A DNA stretch of 64,000 nucleotides from NCBI GenBank assembly GCA_965262015.1, contig OZ253494.1, positions 620,001 to 684,000 of the forward strand, read 5' to 3'. Below the pieces are notes generated by a model that was not told where the DNA came from, made no database searches, and saw only the letters and a program-made list of their open reading frames with translations. Shown here piece after piece: positions 54,605 to 63,727 of this stretch. How positions within the stretch are numbered: position 1 is the stretch's first letter; the number at the start of each line of letters is the position of its first letter. This DNA is from G965262015 sp965262015. GTDB lineage: Bacteria > Spirochaetota > Leptospiria > Turneriellales > CBDBES01. Position numbers and translations under genes: made by a program.

Positions 54605-54655
54605 AGGTACCATACACCATTCTATGCCCGTTTGATTGTTTGAATAGATGATGTA

Positions 54656-55783
54656 TCAGACATTAAATCGAAAGTAAATTATATCAGCATCTTGCACGAT
54701 GTAATCCTTACCTTCCAATTTCATCTTACCTGCTTCTTGTGCTTGTTTTAAGCCACCACATGACAAAAAGTCGTCCATGGATGTTACTTCAGCCCGTATA
54801 AAGCCACGTTGTATATCTGAATGTATTAAAGCCGCTGACACATATGCAGTACTACCTGCATGTATTTTCCATGCCTTTACTTCTTGGGGGCCAGCCGTAA
54901 AAAATGTAATATAACCTAGTAATTGATTCACAGAACGAATAACACGGTGTAGACCAGGTTCTTGAATATTAAACTCACTTAAAAATTCTTTTGTTTCTTC
55001 GTCATTTAAACCAACCAACTCAGATTCCAGTTTTGCAGATACAGGTAATATATTTGCACCGTGTGCCAAGGCATATGTTTTTAATTGATTAAAGTGAGTA
55101 CATTGTTCTATATCACGAATACCATCCTCAGATACGTTGGCTAGATATAATACTGGCTTGGAAGTCAAAAGAGGTAACAATCGTAACATCTGTCTCTCAG
55201 TCAAAGTAAGCTCTTGCTCTCTAATACTAATCTCTTTGGATAACTGTTCTGCCACTTTTTCTAATATATTTTTTTCTGCTAACAATGTCATAGCCTCACG
55301 ATCATTAGATTTCGCAGAAACTCCTTTAATGGCCTTGTGAATTTTATCTAAACGCTTAGAGATTATATCCGTATCTGCTAATAATAATTCTAATTCAACT
55401 ATCTCTACATCTCTTATGGGATTCACAGAACCTGTAACATGTGTAATGTTTGCATCCTCAAAACAGCATACAACATGTAAAATAGCATGCGTAGAAGCTA
55501 TATGCGAGAGAAATTGGTTGCCCAATCCTTCGCCCTTTGATGCACCCTCCACCAAACCTGCAATATCTACAAATTGTATAGTTGCAGGTACCTTTTTTTT
55601 TGTTTGTACCATCTCTGCTAGCTGGTCCAAACGCAGATCTGGTATATCTACCACACCCGTATTTGGATCAATTGTACAAAATGGAAAATTAGCCGATTCA
55701 GCAGAATATGACTTGGTTAAGGCATTGAACAAGGTTGACTTACCTACATTAGGCAAACCAACAATACCACAAGTAAGACTCAT
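54656..55783 (-). CDS. ychF: Ribosome-binding ATPase YchF
   Basis: 375 residues from ATG at 55783 (MSLTCGIVGLPNVGKST); a longer frame from 55822 adds 13 residues not seen in the family. Obg-type GTPase fold with P-loop GLPNVGKST, VDIAGLVEGASKGEGLGNQFL (in pieces), and an altered NKxD region giving ATP preference. It closes with a TGS domain (LGYITFFTAGPQEVKAW; VQDADIIYFRFNV). Universally conserved; implicated in stress response and ribosome binding. Confidence 0.95.
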   Translation of the reverse strand: MSLTCGIVGLPNVGKSTLFNALTKSYSAESANFPFCTIDPNTGVVDIPDLRLDQLAEMVQTKKKVPATIQFVDIAGLVEGASKGEGLGNQFLSHIASTHAILHVVCCFEDANITHVTGSVNPIRDVEIVELELLLADTDIISKRLDKIHKAIKGVSAKSNDREAMTLLAEKNILEKVAEQLSKEISIREQELTLTERQMLRLLPLLTSKPVLYLANVSEDGIRDIEQCTHFNQLKTYALAHGANILPVSAKLESELVGLNDEETKEFLSEFNIQEPGLHRVIRSVNQLLGYITFFTAGPQEVKAWKIHAGSTAYVSAALIHSDIQRGFIRAEVTSMDDFLSCGGLKQAQEAGKMKLEGKDYIVQDADIIYFRFNV

Positions 55784-55893
55784 AAATGCCAGATCCAGTA
55801 TGGCACCCATACTCACTGACAAGCATAATAATTATATTTGACTCTTCTACTTTGCTTACAAAGTGGTACAGGTAGATCGAGGGAATTACAGTT

Positions 55894-56709
55894 ATGCAGT
55901 GGGAAGAGTTGAATAGAAATTACAATGATGTTATCTACCATAAATCCAAGGGTATTGCAAAAATTACCATTAACCGTCCCCATAAACATAATGCATTTCG
56001 ACCTGAAACAGTCTTTGAAATGAGTGATGCCTTACATGATGCACAAGAAGATATCTCTATTGGTGTGATTATTCTTACTGGTGCAGGTGATAAAGCTTTT
56101 TGTTCTGGTGGAGATCAGATGATACGTGGTGATCATGGATATAAAGATAATCAAGGCAAGATGCGATTAAACGTATTGGATTTCCAGAGACAAATCAGAA
56201 CCTGTCCTAAGCCTATAATCGCCATGGTGAATGGCTATGCTATTGGAGGGGGGCATGTTCTTCATGTCGTATGTGATTTGAGTATCGCTTCGGAAAATGC
56301 TATTTTTGGACAGACAGGCCCTAAAGTAGGTTCTTTTGATGGTGGACTTGGTGCTAGTTATTTAGCTAGAATAGTGGGACAAAAAAAAGCCAGAGAAATA
56401 TGGTTTTTATGTAGACAATATTCTGCACAAGAAGCTTTGTCCATGGGTCTAGTAAATCATGTAGTCCCTCCAGACCAATTAGAAATAGAAACAATAAAAT
56501 GGTGTAAAGAGATTCTAGTTCTTTCACCTATGGCTCTTCGTTGTCTAAAATCTGCATTTAATGCTGATTGTGATGGCCAGATGGGTTTACAAGAATTAGC
56601 TGGTAATGCTACCATGTTATACTATATGAGCGAAGAAGCACAAGAAGGAAGAAACGCATTCCAAAATAAAAGAGAACCTGATTTTTCTAGATTTCCTAAG
56701 CTACCCTAA
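55894..56709 (+). CDS. menB: 1,4-Dihydroxy-2-naphthoyl-CoA synthase
   Basis: 271 residues, crotonase fold. It closes the second ring in menaquinone synthesis. MenB-specific wording: INRPHKHNAFRPETV, AFCSGGDQMIRGDHGY, NGYAIGGGHVLHVVCDL, GQTGPKVGSFDGG and the C-terminal EEAQEGRNAF. menC and menE are at 13-15.6 kb, so the men genes are split. It is read divergently from ychF. Confidence 0.95.
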   Translation: MQWEELNRNYNDVIYHKSKGIAKITINRPHKHNAFRPETVFEMSDALHDAQEDISIGVIILTGAGDKAFCSGGDQMIRGDHGYKDNQGKMRLNVLDFQRQIRTCPKPIIAMVNGYAIGGGHVLHVVCDLSIASENAIFGQTGPKVGSFDGGLGASYLARIVGQKKAREIWFLCRQYSAQEALSMGLVNHVVPPDQLEIETIKWCKEILVLSPMALRCLKSAFNADCDGQMGLQELAGNATMLYYMSEEAQEGRNAFQNKREPDFSRFPKLP

Positions 56710-56778
56710 CAAAAAAAAGCCTCTCCATCACCTACGGATTGTATTAGTATGATTATGTTATCTCTGATGCCTCTTATG

Positions 56779-56804
56779 CTACAAAGTGATGAACCTCTTT
56801 GTAG
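56779..56804. terminator. Hairpin in the menB downstream gap
   Basis: CTACAAAG, 10-base loop, CTTTGTAG: a perfect 8-bp stem between convergent menB and the next gene. It has no clear T-tract, so termination is only a possibility. Confidence 0.3.
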
Positions 56805-56880
56805 AAAAATATTATCAAGCGAATTATAGACAACCTACATACAAGAATGTCACTTAAGCAAGGATACGATCGCTACCACA

Positions 56881-57342
56881 CTATTTTTTTATTGTCTTAA
56901 CTTCAAAACCAGCATTCTCTAGAAGCTTAACTCCTTTACGATCTGATAAGTTAACTGCACCATTTTTTAATACATAGTTCTTAAGTTTTTCCCAATCTTT
57001 AGGCCTTAAGGAAACATGTGGATGTTTCTGTTCTAATAACATAGGCTTTTCGTTTGCATCTTCACCAAACTCTATAACATACCAATCTTCACCTTGATTC
57101 ATTGAAAAAGCATTTAATAAGATACCTTGATCAACATAACCTGTATTAACTAAAAATAATAACTCATCTTCTACCTCCGAATCACTTTCTGGTTTTGCAG
57201 GATTGGTCTGATGTTTATTTGATAGATCGTACGATTCATTCTCTGTGGTTATTGGGTGATACTGACTTCTAGAATACCGGTAAGCTGTACGAATGCTAAA
57301 GATACAAATTATACTTACGGCAATGAATAAAACAAATAACAT
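56881..57342 (-). CDS. Membrane-anchored protein of unknown function
   Basis: 153 residues. One N-terminal membrane helix (about 1-18, MLFVLFIAVSIICIFSI), then a polar linker and a compact acidic C-terminal domain (about 65-150; ELLFLVNTGYVDQGILL, GEDWYVIEFGED). No family recognised. It lies 80 bp downstream of hemH on the same strand. Confidence 0.65.
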   Translation of the reverse strand: MLFVLFIAVSIICIFSIRTAYRYSRSQYHPITTENESYDLSNKHQTNPAKPESDSEVEDELLFLVNTGYVDQGILLNAFSMNQGEDWYVIEFGEDANEKPMLLEQKHPHVSLRPKDWEKLKNYVLKNGAVNLSDRKGVKLLENAGFEVKTIKK

Positions 57343-57422
57343 ATCATAAGCCTCCTTAACATCATCGAATCGAAATAGCGACTGATTACTATTTTATTAT
57401 TATAGAGCAGAAAGCATGCTAC

Positions 57423-58484
57423 TTAAACGAGAGATGGGCAAACTCTTTGAATAATCGCAGATAACGCTTGAATCCAAATAGCATTATCATTTAAACATGG
57501 CACTACAAATAACTTTTTACCCCCATGCTCTACAAAAAGCTCTTGATTCCTGATTCCCATCTCTTCTATTGTTTCCAAACAGTCTACCACAAACGAAGGA
57601 CAAATCACTACAATATTCTGTATTTGATTATGGGCAAAATCTGTAAGTACTTTATCGGTATAAGGCTTTAACCATTTTTGTGTATTAATTCGAGACTGGT
57701 ATGCAATACTGTATACATCTAAATTAAGCTCACAGTACTCGGCAATTTTCTTTGTAATGTAAACTGATTGTGCTCTATAACAATGTTCTATTTTTTCTGT
57801 AGAGGCAGAACAACAATCATCATCCAAAGCACAGTGGCTATTATGGTCAACCATGTAAATATGTTCTTCTGGTATACTATGATAACTAAAAAGAATGTGA
57901 TTATATTCAGGTATACTCTCTAAAAATTGTTTCAGTAAACTACCAAGAGTAGCTATATACTCTGGCTGAGAATAAAAAGGAGGAACAAAAGTAACATGGT
58001 ATTTTTTTTTCAAAGATTTTTCCATGTGAATAAATAGCTTGTGGCATTCATCTACATAACTTTCGTAACTAGATAAGGCATATTGTGGATACAAAGGACA
58101 AATTACTAAATTTACTATCTCAGTTTTAGCAATATGATGCAGTGCATTTTCTATAGAAATCTTGCCGTACCGCATAGCTACATAAACTGGACATCCTAGT
58201 GTATTCTCTAATAATTTTGCTTGTTGACGGGTATAATAAACCAAAGGTGCATCATCTTTGAACCATATTTTTTTATATGCATTTGTGACAGTCCGACTCC
58301 GGAGTGGGATAATAACATACCGTACTAAAATATACCTTAAAGGCCAAAAGACTGTGATAACATGCTTATCCATCAAAAAATTATATAGATAGCGTTTTAC
58401 AGCACGAAGGGACGGCTCTTCTGGAGAACCAATATTACCCAGAATAATAGCAGTTTTTTGGTTACTCGCTTTTGTTTGTGTCAT
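57423..58484 (-). CDS. hemH: Ferrochelatase
   Basis: 353 residues. It inserts Fe2+ into protoporphyrin (or coproporphyrin) in the last stage of haem synthesis. Signatures: LGNIGSPEEPS, FSYHSIPEEH with the metal-binding histidine, AYQSRINTQKWLKPYTD and CPSFVVDCLETIEEM with the conserved glutamate. A cysteine-rich patch (CALDDDCCSAS ... HCYRAQ) near 245-262 fits Fe-S-binding ferrochelatases. Its start codon overlaps the first possible start of the divergent amidase gene. Confidence 0.95.
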   Translation of the reverse strand: MTQTKASNQKTAIILGNIGSPEEPSLRAVKRYLYNFLMDKHVITVFWPLRYILVRYVIIPLRSRTVTNAYKKIWFKDDAPLVYYTRQQAKLLENTLGCPVYVAMRYGKISIENALHHIAKTEIVNLVICPLYPQYALSSYESYVDECHKLFIHMEKSLKKKYHVTFVPPFYSQPEYIATLGSLLKQFLESIPEYNHILFSYHSIPEEHIYMVDHNSHCALDDDCCSASTEKIEHCYRAQSVYITKKIAEYCELNLDVYSIAYQSRINTQKWLKPYTDKVLTDFAHNQIQNIVVICPSFVVDCLETIEEMGIRNQELFVEHGGKKLFVVPCLNDNAIWIQALSAIIQRVCPSLV

Positions 58485-58509
58485 GTTTCACCCGACATTT
58501 TATAGTGGT

Positions 58510-59595
58510 ATGCTAACAAAAAAGCAAGGTATTTTTTTACACATATTTACTTTTCTGTGTACTATTGTGATCACCCATAATGTTTTTACTAATCAACCAG
58601 TCTATTTACCTCTAAAAAGTGTTATTAAAAAACACAATAAACATATAATAAACTATAGGTGGGATCCTCTAGATCTGATAGTTAAATTATCTACAAAAAA
58701 TGCCTATATCCGATTCCAAATTGATTCTCAGATATACGTATATAACGGCTTGGTTTACAATCTACCATATCCTATCAAATACTACCGTACACAGGTATTA
58801 TTACCTAAAGCATTTGCACAGACTCTAATCAGCAAACTCTTAAAACCAAAACAGGCACACCATAAACCAAATAAAATATATAAAACGTATAGAAAGAGAA
58901 AGAGAAAGAATCTAGATTTTATTGTAATAGATGCTGGACATGGTGGCAAGGATCCAGGTACATCTACCCGTAACAATATATTAGAAAAAAAAGTTGCTTT
59001 AGATATTGCTTTAGCTGTTGCTTCACATCTCAGATCTAAGCTAAGTAAAACACGAATTATTTTAACACGTCATAAGGACCAATTTATCTCTTTAAACAAG
59101 AGAAGCCAAATTGCGAATCACTATCTTGGGAAATATAGAAAAAATGGTATTTTTTTAAGTATACACTGTAATCAACATAGTTCCTCTAAAATTCATGGAT
59201 TTGAAATTTATTTCTTAGGCTCACGACCGAGTACATCTGAGGCAAGACTTGTGATGGTTAGAGAGAATCAAACAGAAAAAGGTTACAAATATGCTAGGAA
59301 GCATGAAGCATATATTATTAACTCAAATATTGCCCGACGTAGCCAGATGTTGGCTCGTATTTTTTATGGTACTTTTTCTGAAATGTTAGCTCACATAGTA
59401 TCAAGTCGCTCAATACACAGAGCAGACTTTGCAGTTATGCGAGATGTGGCGGCACCTGCCCTCTTACTTGAAACAGGTTATCTTAGTAATCCTAAAGAAG
59501 CACGTACTTTACAAAGCAAAGTATTTCGTAAAAAAATTAGTCTTGCAGTGGAGTTGGCAGTCAAAAGATATATGCAAGCCCTAGATAAGGTATAG
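58510..59595 (+). CDS. N-acetylmuramoyl-L-alanine amidase (AmiC type)
   Basis: 361 residues from ATG at 58510, giving a proper signal peptide (MLTKKQGIFLHIFTFLC); ATG at 58483 adds nine residues and overlaps the hemH start. The C-terminal Amidase_3 domain (about 140-361) has zinc ligands in VIDAGHGGKDPG (His), an expected Glu (ILEKKVALD) and SIHCNQH (His), with catalytic ETGYLSN near the end. A small basic linker (KRKRKNLDF) precedes it. It splits septal peptidoglycan in the periplasm. The next gene starts 4 bp after. Confidence 0.92.
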   Translation: MLTKKQGIFLHIFTFLCTIVITHNVFTNQPVYLPLKSVIKKHNKHIINYRWDPLDLIVKLSTKNAYIRFQIDSQIYVYNGLVYNLPYPIKYYRTQVLLPKAFAQTLISKLLKPKQAHHKPNKIYKTYRKRKRKNLDFIVIDAGHGGKDPGTSTRNNILEKKVALDIALAVASHLRSKLSKTRIILTRHKDQFISLNKRSQIANHYLGKYRKNGIFLSIHCNQHSSSKIHGFEIYFLGSRPSTSEARLVMVRENQTEKGYKYARKHEAYIINSNIARRSQMLARIFYGTFSEMLAHIVSSRSIHRADFAVMRDVAAPALLLETGYLSNPKEARTLQSKVFRKKISLAVELAVKRYMQALDKV

Positions 59596-59599
59596 TCTT

Positions 59600-60175
59600 A
59601 TGCACCAGAATATTCGTATATTTTTGAACAAAATACAGGAAAATGATCAAGCCTTTTGGAAACGGTGTATGTTAATTTTGGGAGCAGGCAATATACTATT
59701 ATTTTTTAGCTTAACAGCTATCAATCCAATAGCTCTACTAAATCCTATCCCCTTGGTACAATATTTATTCTCTCAGTCTAAACAAAAACTTATACTTTTT
59801 TACCCAATGACACTAGACGACAAAAAAGATCCAAACCACACATCTACACCATTTAGCAAAATACAGCAACATGTATACCAGATAGATAAAGAAGATCCTA
59901 TTTCTATTGAACAGAATGCTCAATATATTATTCATGCTTTAATGTTTAGTAAATATCATGTTGGCCTTAAAATGTTAACACAACAACCACATATGATCAG
60001 AAAAATATGGTTTCATAATAAGCAACTTATAATTGACATACGTAAGAATCCATGGGATGATATATCTACGGAGAATCAAACGATTATCCAAAAATGTGTT
60101 GAGCAATCTATCTTAGCTAATCTCCATCAGATAGAAAATATCTATTGGGCATTTTATGCTAATCCAGAACACTAA
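59600..60175 (+). CDS. Membrane-anchored GerMN-like protein
   Basis: 191 residues. One membrane helix at about 24-48 (LILGAGNILLFFSLTAI). The rest resembles a GerMN domain by pattern (RKIWFHNKQLIIDIRKNPWD, then TIIQKCVEQSILANLHQIENIYWAFY, in pieces), though no diagnostic motif is exact. It follows the amidase by 4 bp; GerMN proteins occur with cell-wall amidases, so a cell-envelope role is likely. Confidence 0.55.
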   Translation: MHQNIRIFLNKIQENDQAFWKRCMLILGAGNILLFFSLTAINPIALLNPIPLVQYLFSQSKQKLILFYPMTLDDKKDPNHTSTPFSKIQQHVYQIDKEDPISIEQNAQYIIHALMFSKYHVGLKMLTQQPHMIRKIWFHNKQLIIDIRKNPWDDISTENQTIIQKCVEQSILANLHQIENIYWAFYANPEH

Positions 60176-60184
60176 GTGTAACAT

Positions 60185-61927
60185 TCATACACGTTCCTCT
60201 AACCAAGTCTTTAGAAAGTATAAACACCACAAAAGGAGAAAAGCAGTGTAGAAAATAAAAAGAGGATAATTGCCCCAAAAAGCATAAAGGGTTTGTCTCC
60301 GGTCTGGTGGAGGTACTCGAACTTTATAAATAGGCATTGCCTCAGTAAATATTGGCGTTTCTTGATTACTACGCCCTGTAACATCAAAATAAGTGCTAAT
60401 ACCCGAATTCATTGCACGTAATAATGGAATTCTAAACTCAATAGCACGTAACCTAGCCAATTCCAAGTGTTCTCTACTTTCAATAGACTGGCCAAACCAT
60501 GCGTCATTAGCTAGATTAATGATTATCTGAGCTTTTCTATCTGTATTTCTATAAAAATCTAGCACAAATTGAGGAAGAATAACTTCATAACATACCAAAG
60601 GCATAGCCTGTCCTACATCTGATTGAAGTAACTTATATTGTTTTCCTGCATTAAAGCTAGAAATATGAATGAGATCAGGATAATAATGTTGCAATGTACT
60701 TAGGATAGGCACATATTCTGCAAAAGGTAGTAATTTGATTTTTTGGTATTCCTCTTTAATACGACGACCAGGAACATCAAAGAGAATCACATTACTATAA
60801 GCTTCTTCATTAAGAGAGCCTATATTTTTATAAAGCAAATCATTAAACATAATTTCTAAATTAGGTTTATCCTTCATAGAACTCTCTGGAATATTATTTA
60901 AACTTTGAAATAGAGATCTCTGCCTCTGCATATGAGAGTTATGATGGTATGAGGCTATTCTCTCTAATGCTTGGTCAAAAGGCTTAAATATTCTATAAGA
61001 TACATGTGGTATACTACCCTCTGGCCATAGAATTAGATCAAGAGATTGGTCTTGGGGATTCGCATACGCTCTGCGCAACATAGCCTCACTAAACTTTATA
61101 CTTTTTTGTAAAGCATACATGGCCTCTTCATAGTAATCTTGAATTTTTTCGGATGATTTATCAGCTGGCACCAGTGGCGTATTACTTTGCATCACACTAA
61201 TTGTCTTAATAGGATATGTACTAGCTTGCTTATCCCAATACCAGATAGCCCCTATACCATACATGTGGACCATAATGATTAGTCCTATCCCCAAAAATGA
61301 TAAACGTCTCTCTCTGATCATCACATACACAAAATAAGTAATCAAAAATATAATCAAAGAAGCACCATAGGTACCCAGAATATCAGCTATCTGGACTATA
61401 TACAGATTGGTACTAATAAGATTACTAGCGTGATAAGGAAACAACTGCCAGGAGAAGTATTCAGTGAGTCCCCACAAAGCTGTTAAATGTAACGGTTTAC
61501 TAAAAAAGATAGAATTACTTTTGTCTAAAGTAGCAATATGTTGTGCACGCCAACGAAGATACCAACTAGCGGTTATAAAAAAACACATCCATTTTATACT
61601 AGAAGCAATAGCATACAAAATAAATACAAAACATGATAGTATAACAGGTATCTGACTAAACTGTACCATGGTATAAATTAACCAGTGACAACTAATGGCA
61701 TTAATTAAAGTACCACAAAACAGACCCCATAATGCACTTTGATGTAAGGGTATATCACTTATAGCCCATCGATCCAATAGGTAAAACTGAATAGACAAAC
61801 CCGCTATGAACAGTGGCCATATCCCCAGCGGTACAAATGACATGAAAATACTAACAGCTGATAATAAAATCAGAAAAAAGCTATGTTTCGTTTTCATTTT
61901 ATGTTTAAAATAGATGCCTAATAACAA
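60185..61927 (-). CDS. lnt: Apolipoprotein N-acyltransferase
   Basis: 580 residues; a second ATG at 61897 gives 570. It adds the third acyl chain to lipoproteins in the inner membrane. Several membrane helices cover about 10-215, then a nitrilase-like periplasmic domain with the catalytic triad visible: ILWPEGSIP (Glu), KIKLLPFAEYVP (Lys) and MPLVCYEVILP (Cys). ANDAWFGQS and a last membrane helix (PLFIFYTAFLLLWCLYFL) follow. It converges with the GerMN-like gene. It serves lipoproteins such as RlpA. Confidence 0.95.
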   Translation of the reverse strand: MLLGIYFKHKMKTKHSFFLILLSAVSIFMSFVPLGIWPLFIAGLSIQFYLLDRWAISDIPLHQSALWGLFCGTLINAISCHWLIYTMVQFSQIPVILSCFVFILYAIASSIKWMCFFITASWYLRWRAQHIATLDKSNSIFFSKPLHLTALWGLTEYFSWQLFPYHASNLISTNLYIVQIADILGTYGASLIIFLITYFVYVMIRERRLSFLGIGLIIMVHMYGIGAIWYWDKQASTYPIKTISVMQSNTPLVPADKSSEKIQDYYEEAMYALQKSIKFSEAMLRRAYANPQDQSLDLILWPEGSIPHVSYRIFKPFDQALERIASYHHNSHMQRQRSLFQSLNNIPESSMKDKPNLEIMFNDLLYKNIGSLNEEAYSNVILFDVPGRRIKEEYQKIKLLPFAEYVPILSTLQHYYPDLIHISSFNAGKQYKLLQSDVGQAMPLVCYEVILPQFVLDFYRNTDRKAQIIINLANDAWFGQSIESREHLELARLRAIEFRIPLLRAMNSGISTYFDVTGRSNQETPIFTEAMPIYKVRVPPPDRRQTLYAFWGNYPLFIFYTAFLLLWCLYFLKTWLEERV

Positions 61928-61951
61928 GAAAAAAATAGGGAAAAGATTGTA

Positions 61952-62449
61952 TCATGTAATATTACGAGTTTTACGATTTTCAGGCAGTTGCTTAATATAG
62001 TCACTAATCACTGGAGGCACATGCACACTAACATCACCATCTAACAGAGCAACTTCACGAATGATTGTTGAAGAAATAAACGAATACTGTTTATCTGATG
62101 TCAAAAAAACAGTTTCCACTCCTGACAGTAATTCCTTATTCATCATGGCAATAGCATATTCATAGTCAAAATCAGTGACTGTTCGCAACCCACGTAGGAT
62201 AACATTAATATTATTTTGCTTACAAAAATCTACTAATAGACCATTAAAGGTTTTTACTTGAATATTATTATAGGGTTCAACTACTTTTTGGATGAGAGTC
62301 AATCTCTCATCTATATTTAAAAATGGTTTTTTAGAGGTATGGTGTAAAATAGCAATAATCACATGAGAAAAAAGTTTAGTCGAGCGTTTTAAAATGTCAA
62401 GATGACCATTAGTAAATGGATCAAAACTACCTGGATAAACTGCATACAT
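61952..62449 (-). CDS. coaD: Pantetheine-phosphate adenylyltransferase
   Basis: 165 residues. Penultimate CoA step. YPGSFDPFTNGHLDIL at the N-terminus holds the nucleotidyl-transferase T/HxGH-type motif, with RGLRTVTDFDYE in the middle and FISSTIIREVA near 125-135. It lies 24 bp before lnt on the same strand. With panD and panE it forms part of the CoA supply. Confidence 0.96.
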   Translation of the reverse strand: MYAVYPGSFDPFTNGHLDILKRSTKLFSHVIIAILHHTSKKPFLNIDERLTLIQKVVEPYNNIQVKTFNGLLVDFCKQNNINVILRGLRTVTDFDYEYAIAMMNKELLSGVETVFLTSDKQYSFISSTIIREVALLDGDVSVHVPPVISDYIKQLPENRKTRNIT

Positions 62450-62574
62450 AAAAGTTCTGCTTTAGATAACTTGACATCATAAAGTGTAAAGTAAGTTTAT
62501 CCCTGATTTTCAGGGAATGATGGATAAAAATATAAATTATTTAGATAACAACCGCATCCAGTTTCCATAGAAGC

Positions 62575-63713
62575 ATGTTGTTTAATTCCAGTACATTAAA
62601 CCTAGATATACACTTTGTAGGAAGAATATCTTATGATAATGCTCTTGCTCTGATGGAATCAAAACTAGTAGAAGCAAGCAAAAAAAAAAATCTTTTTGTT
62701 GGGGGTTAGAACATCATTTAGTGTATACTAGAGGAGTAAACACCCATGAAGATCATATACTTAATAAGAAGCTCAAGCCCATAGTTGCTCGTAGAGGAGG
62801 TTCTGTTACCCTACACAATCCTGGTCAGTTAGTTGTCTATTTTGTGGTACCACTAGAACTACTACCTGAAGGATTAGATACATTCATTGCTAGACTAGAA
62901 ACAAGTATCATACAAACTTTACAAGATTATCAGATACTAGGATTCATACATCCACAAAATTCGGGAGTATGGACTCATAAAGGAAAAATAGCTTTTGTTG
63001 GCATAGGTGTAAAAAAAAATGTTGTCTATCATGGTATTGCCATTAATCTTCATAATAATCTGCATGATTATAAGAATATACAAAGCTGTGGTTTAGTAGA
63101 TCCAATTACAAACTTACAAGAACATAAGTATGACATACCTACTACTACAAGTTGGATTTTACAATCTGATAAGAATATACTGCAAGATTTTTTTATACAT
63201 TTTACTAGATATTTAAAAAAACTATATCTTAAACCCATTATCACCCTATATATGATACAGACAATAATACTTGTCTGCCAAAAAAAAACTAGTAATATAC
63301 GATTGGGAATTATATATTTTAATGCACAATCTTTTAAACAAGCTGAGAAAATATGGAATATGCGATGGTGTACATTATCACCATCCAAAAATGAATCATC
63401 TTTATTGCATGGTTTAGCAAAACTTTCTTTGGCCTCTCATATATGGATTACCAGCCAAGATAAATCACGTACCTTACTCTACTTAGAACAAGCTCATCAA
63501 TACCTTTCTCATTATAAAAATATAAAATACTATTTTAAAATACCCAAAAACAATATGATTATTCTAGATTATATCCAAACCAATGTAACATACTTGAAGA
63601 TCTGTGCAGAAGAGATAAATACAAAGAATCCGTATAGCAATGAAAATATACTCTTGCCGTATAAACTTTATCTGCAACAAGATAATTACCAGCCTAAGAT
63701 GGATCGTGTTTAA
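62575..63713 (+). CDS. lipB: Octanoyltransferase LipB, frameshifted at poly-A, with DUF309-like C-terminal extension
   Basis: The natural start is ATG at 62575 (MLFNSSTLNLDIHFVG). After 44 codons the frame ends at TAG 62707-62709, but LipB sequence continues in another frame as LEHHLVYTRGVNTHE. The shift lies at a run of 11 A (62680-62690); 12 or 9 A would restore one frame. The open downstream frame alone begins at 62721. LipB motifs: RRGGSVTLHNPGQLVVY, GKIAFVG (catalytic Lys) and YKNIQSCG (catalytic Cys). After about residue 190 of the downstream part comes a DUF309-like segment (YFNAQSFKQAEKIWNMRW; HGLAKLSLA). LipB moves octanoate from ACP to lipoyl domains. Sequencing error, slippage or a new pseudogene are all possible. 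Confidence 0.82.
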
Positions 63714-63727
63714 CACATAAGAGATTT

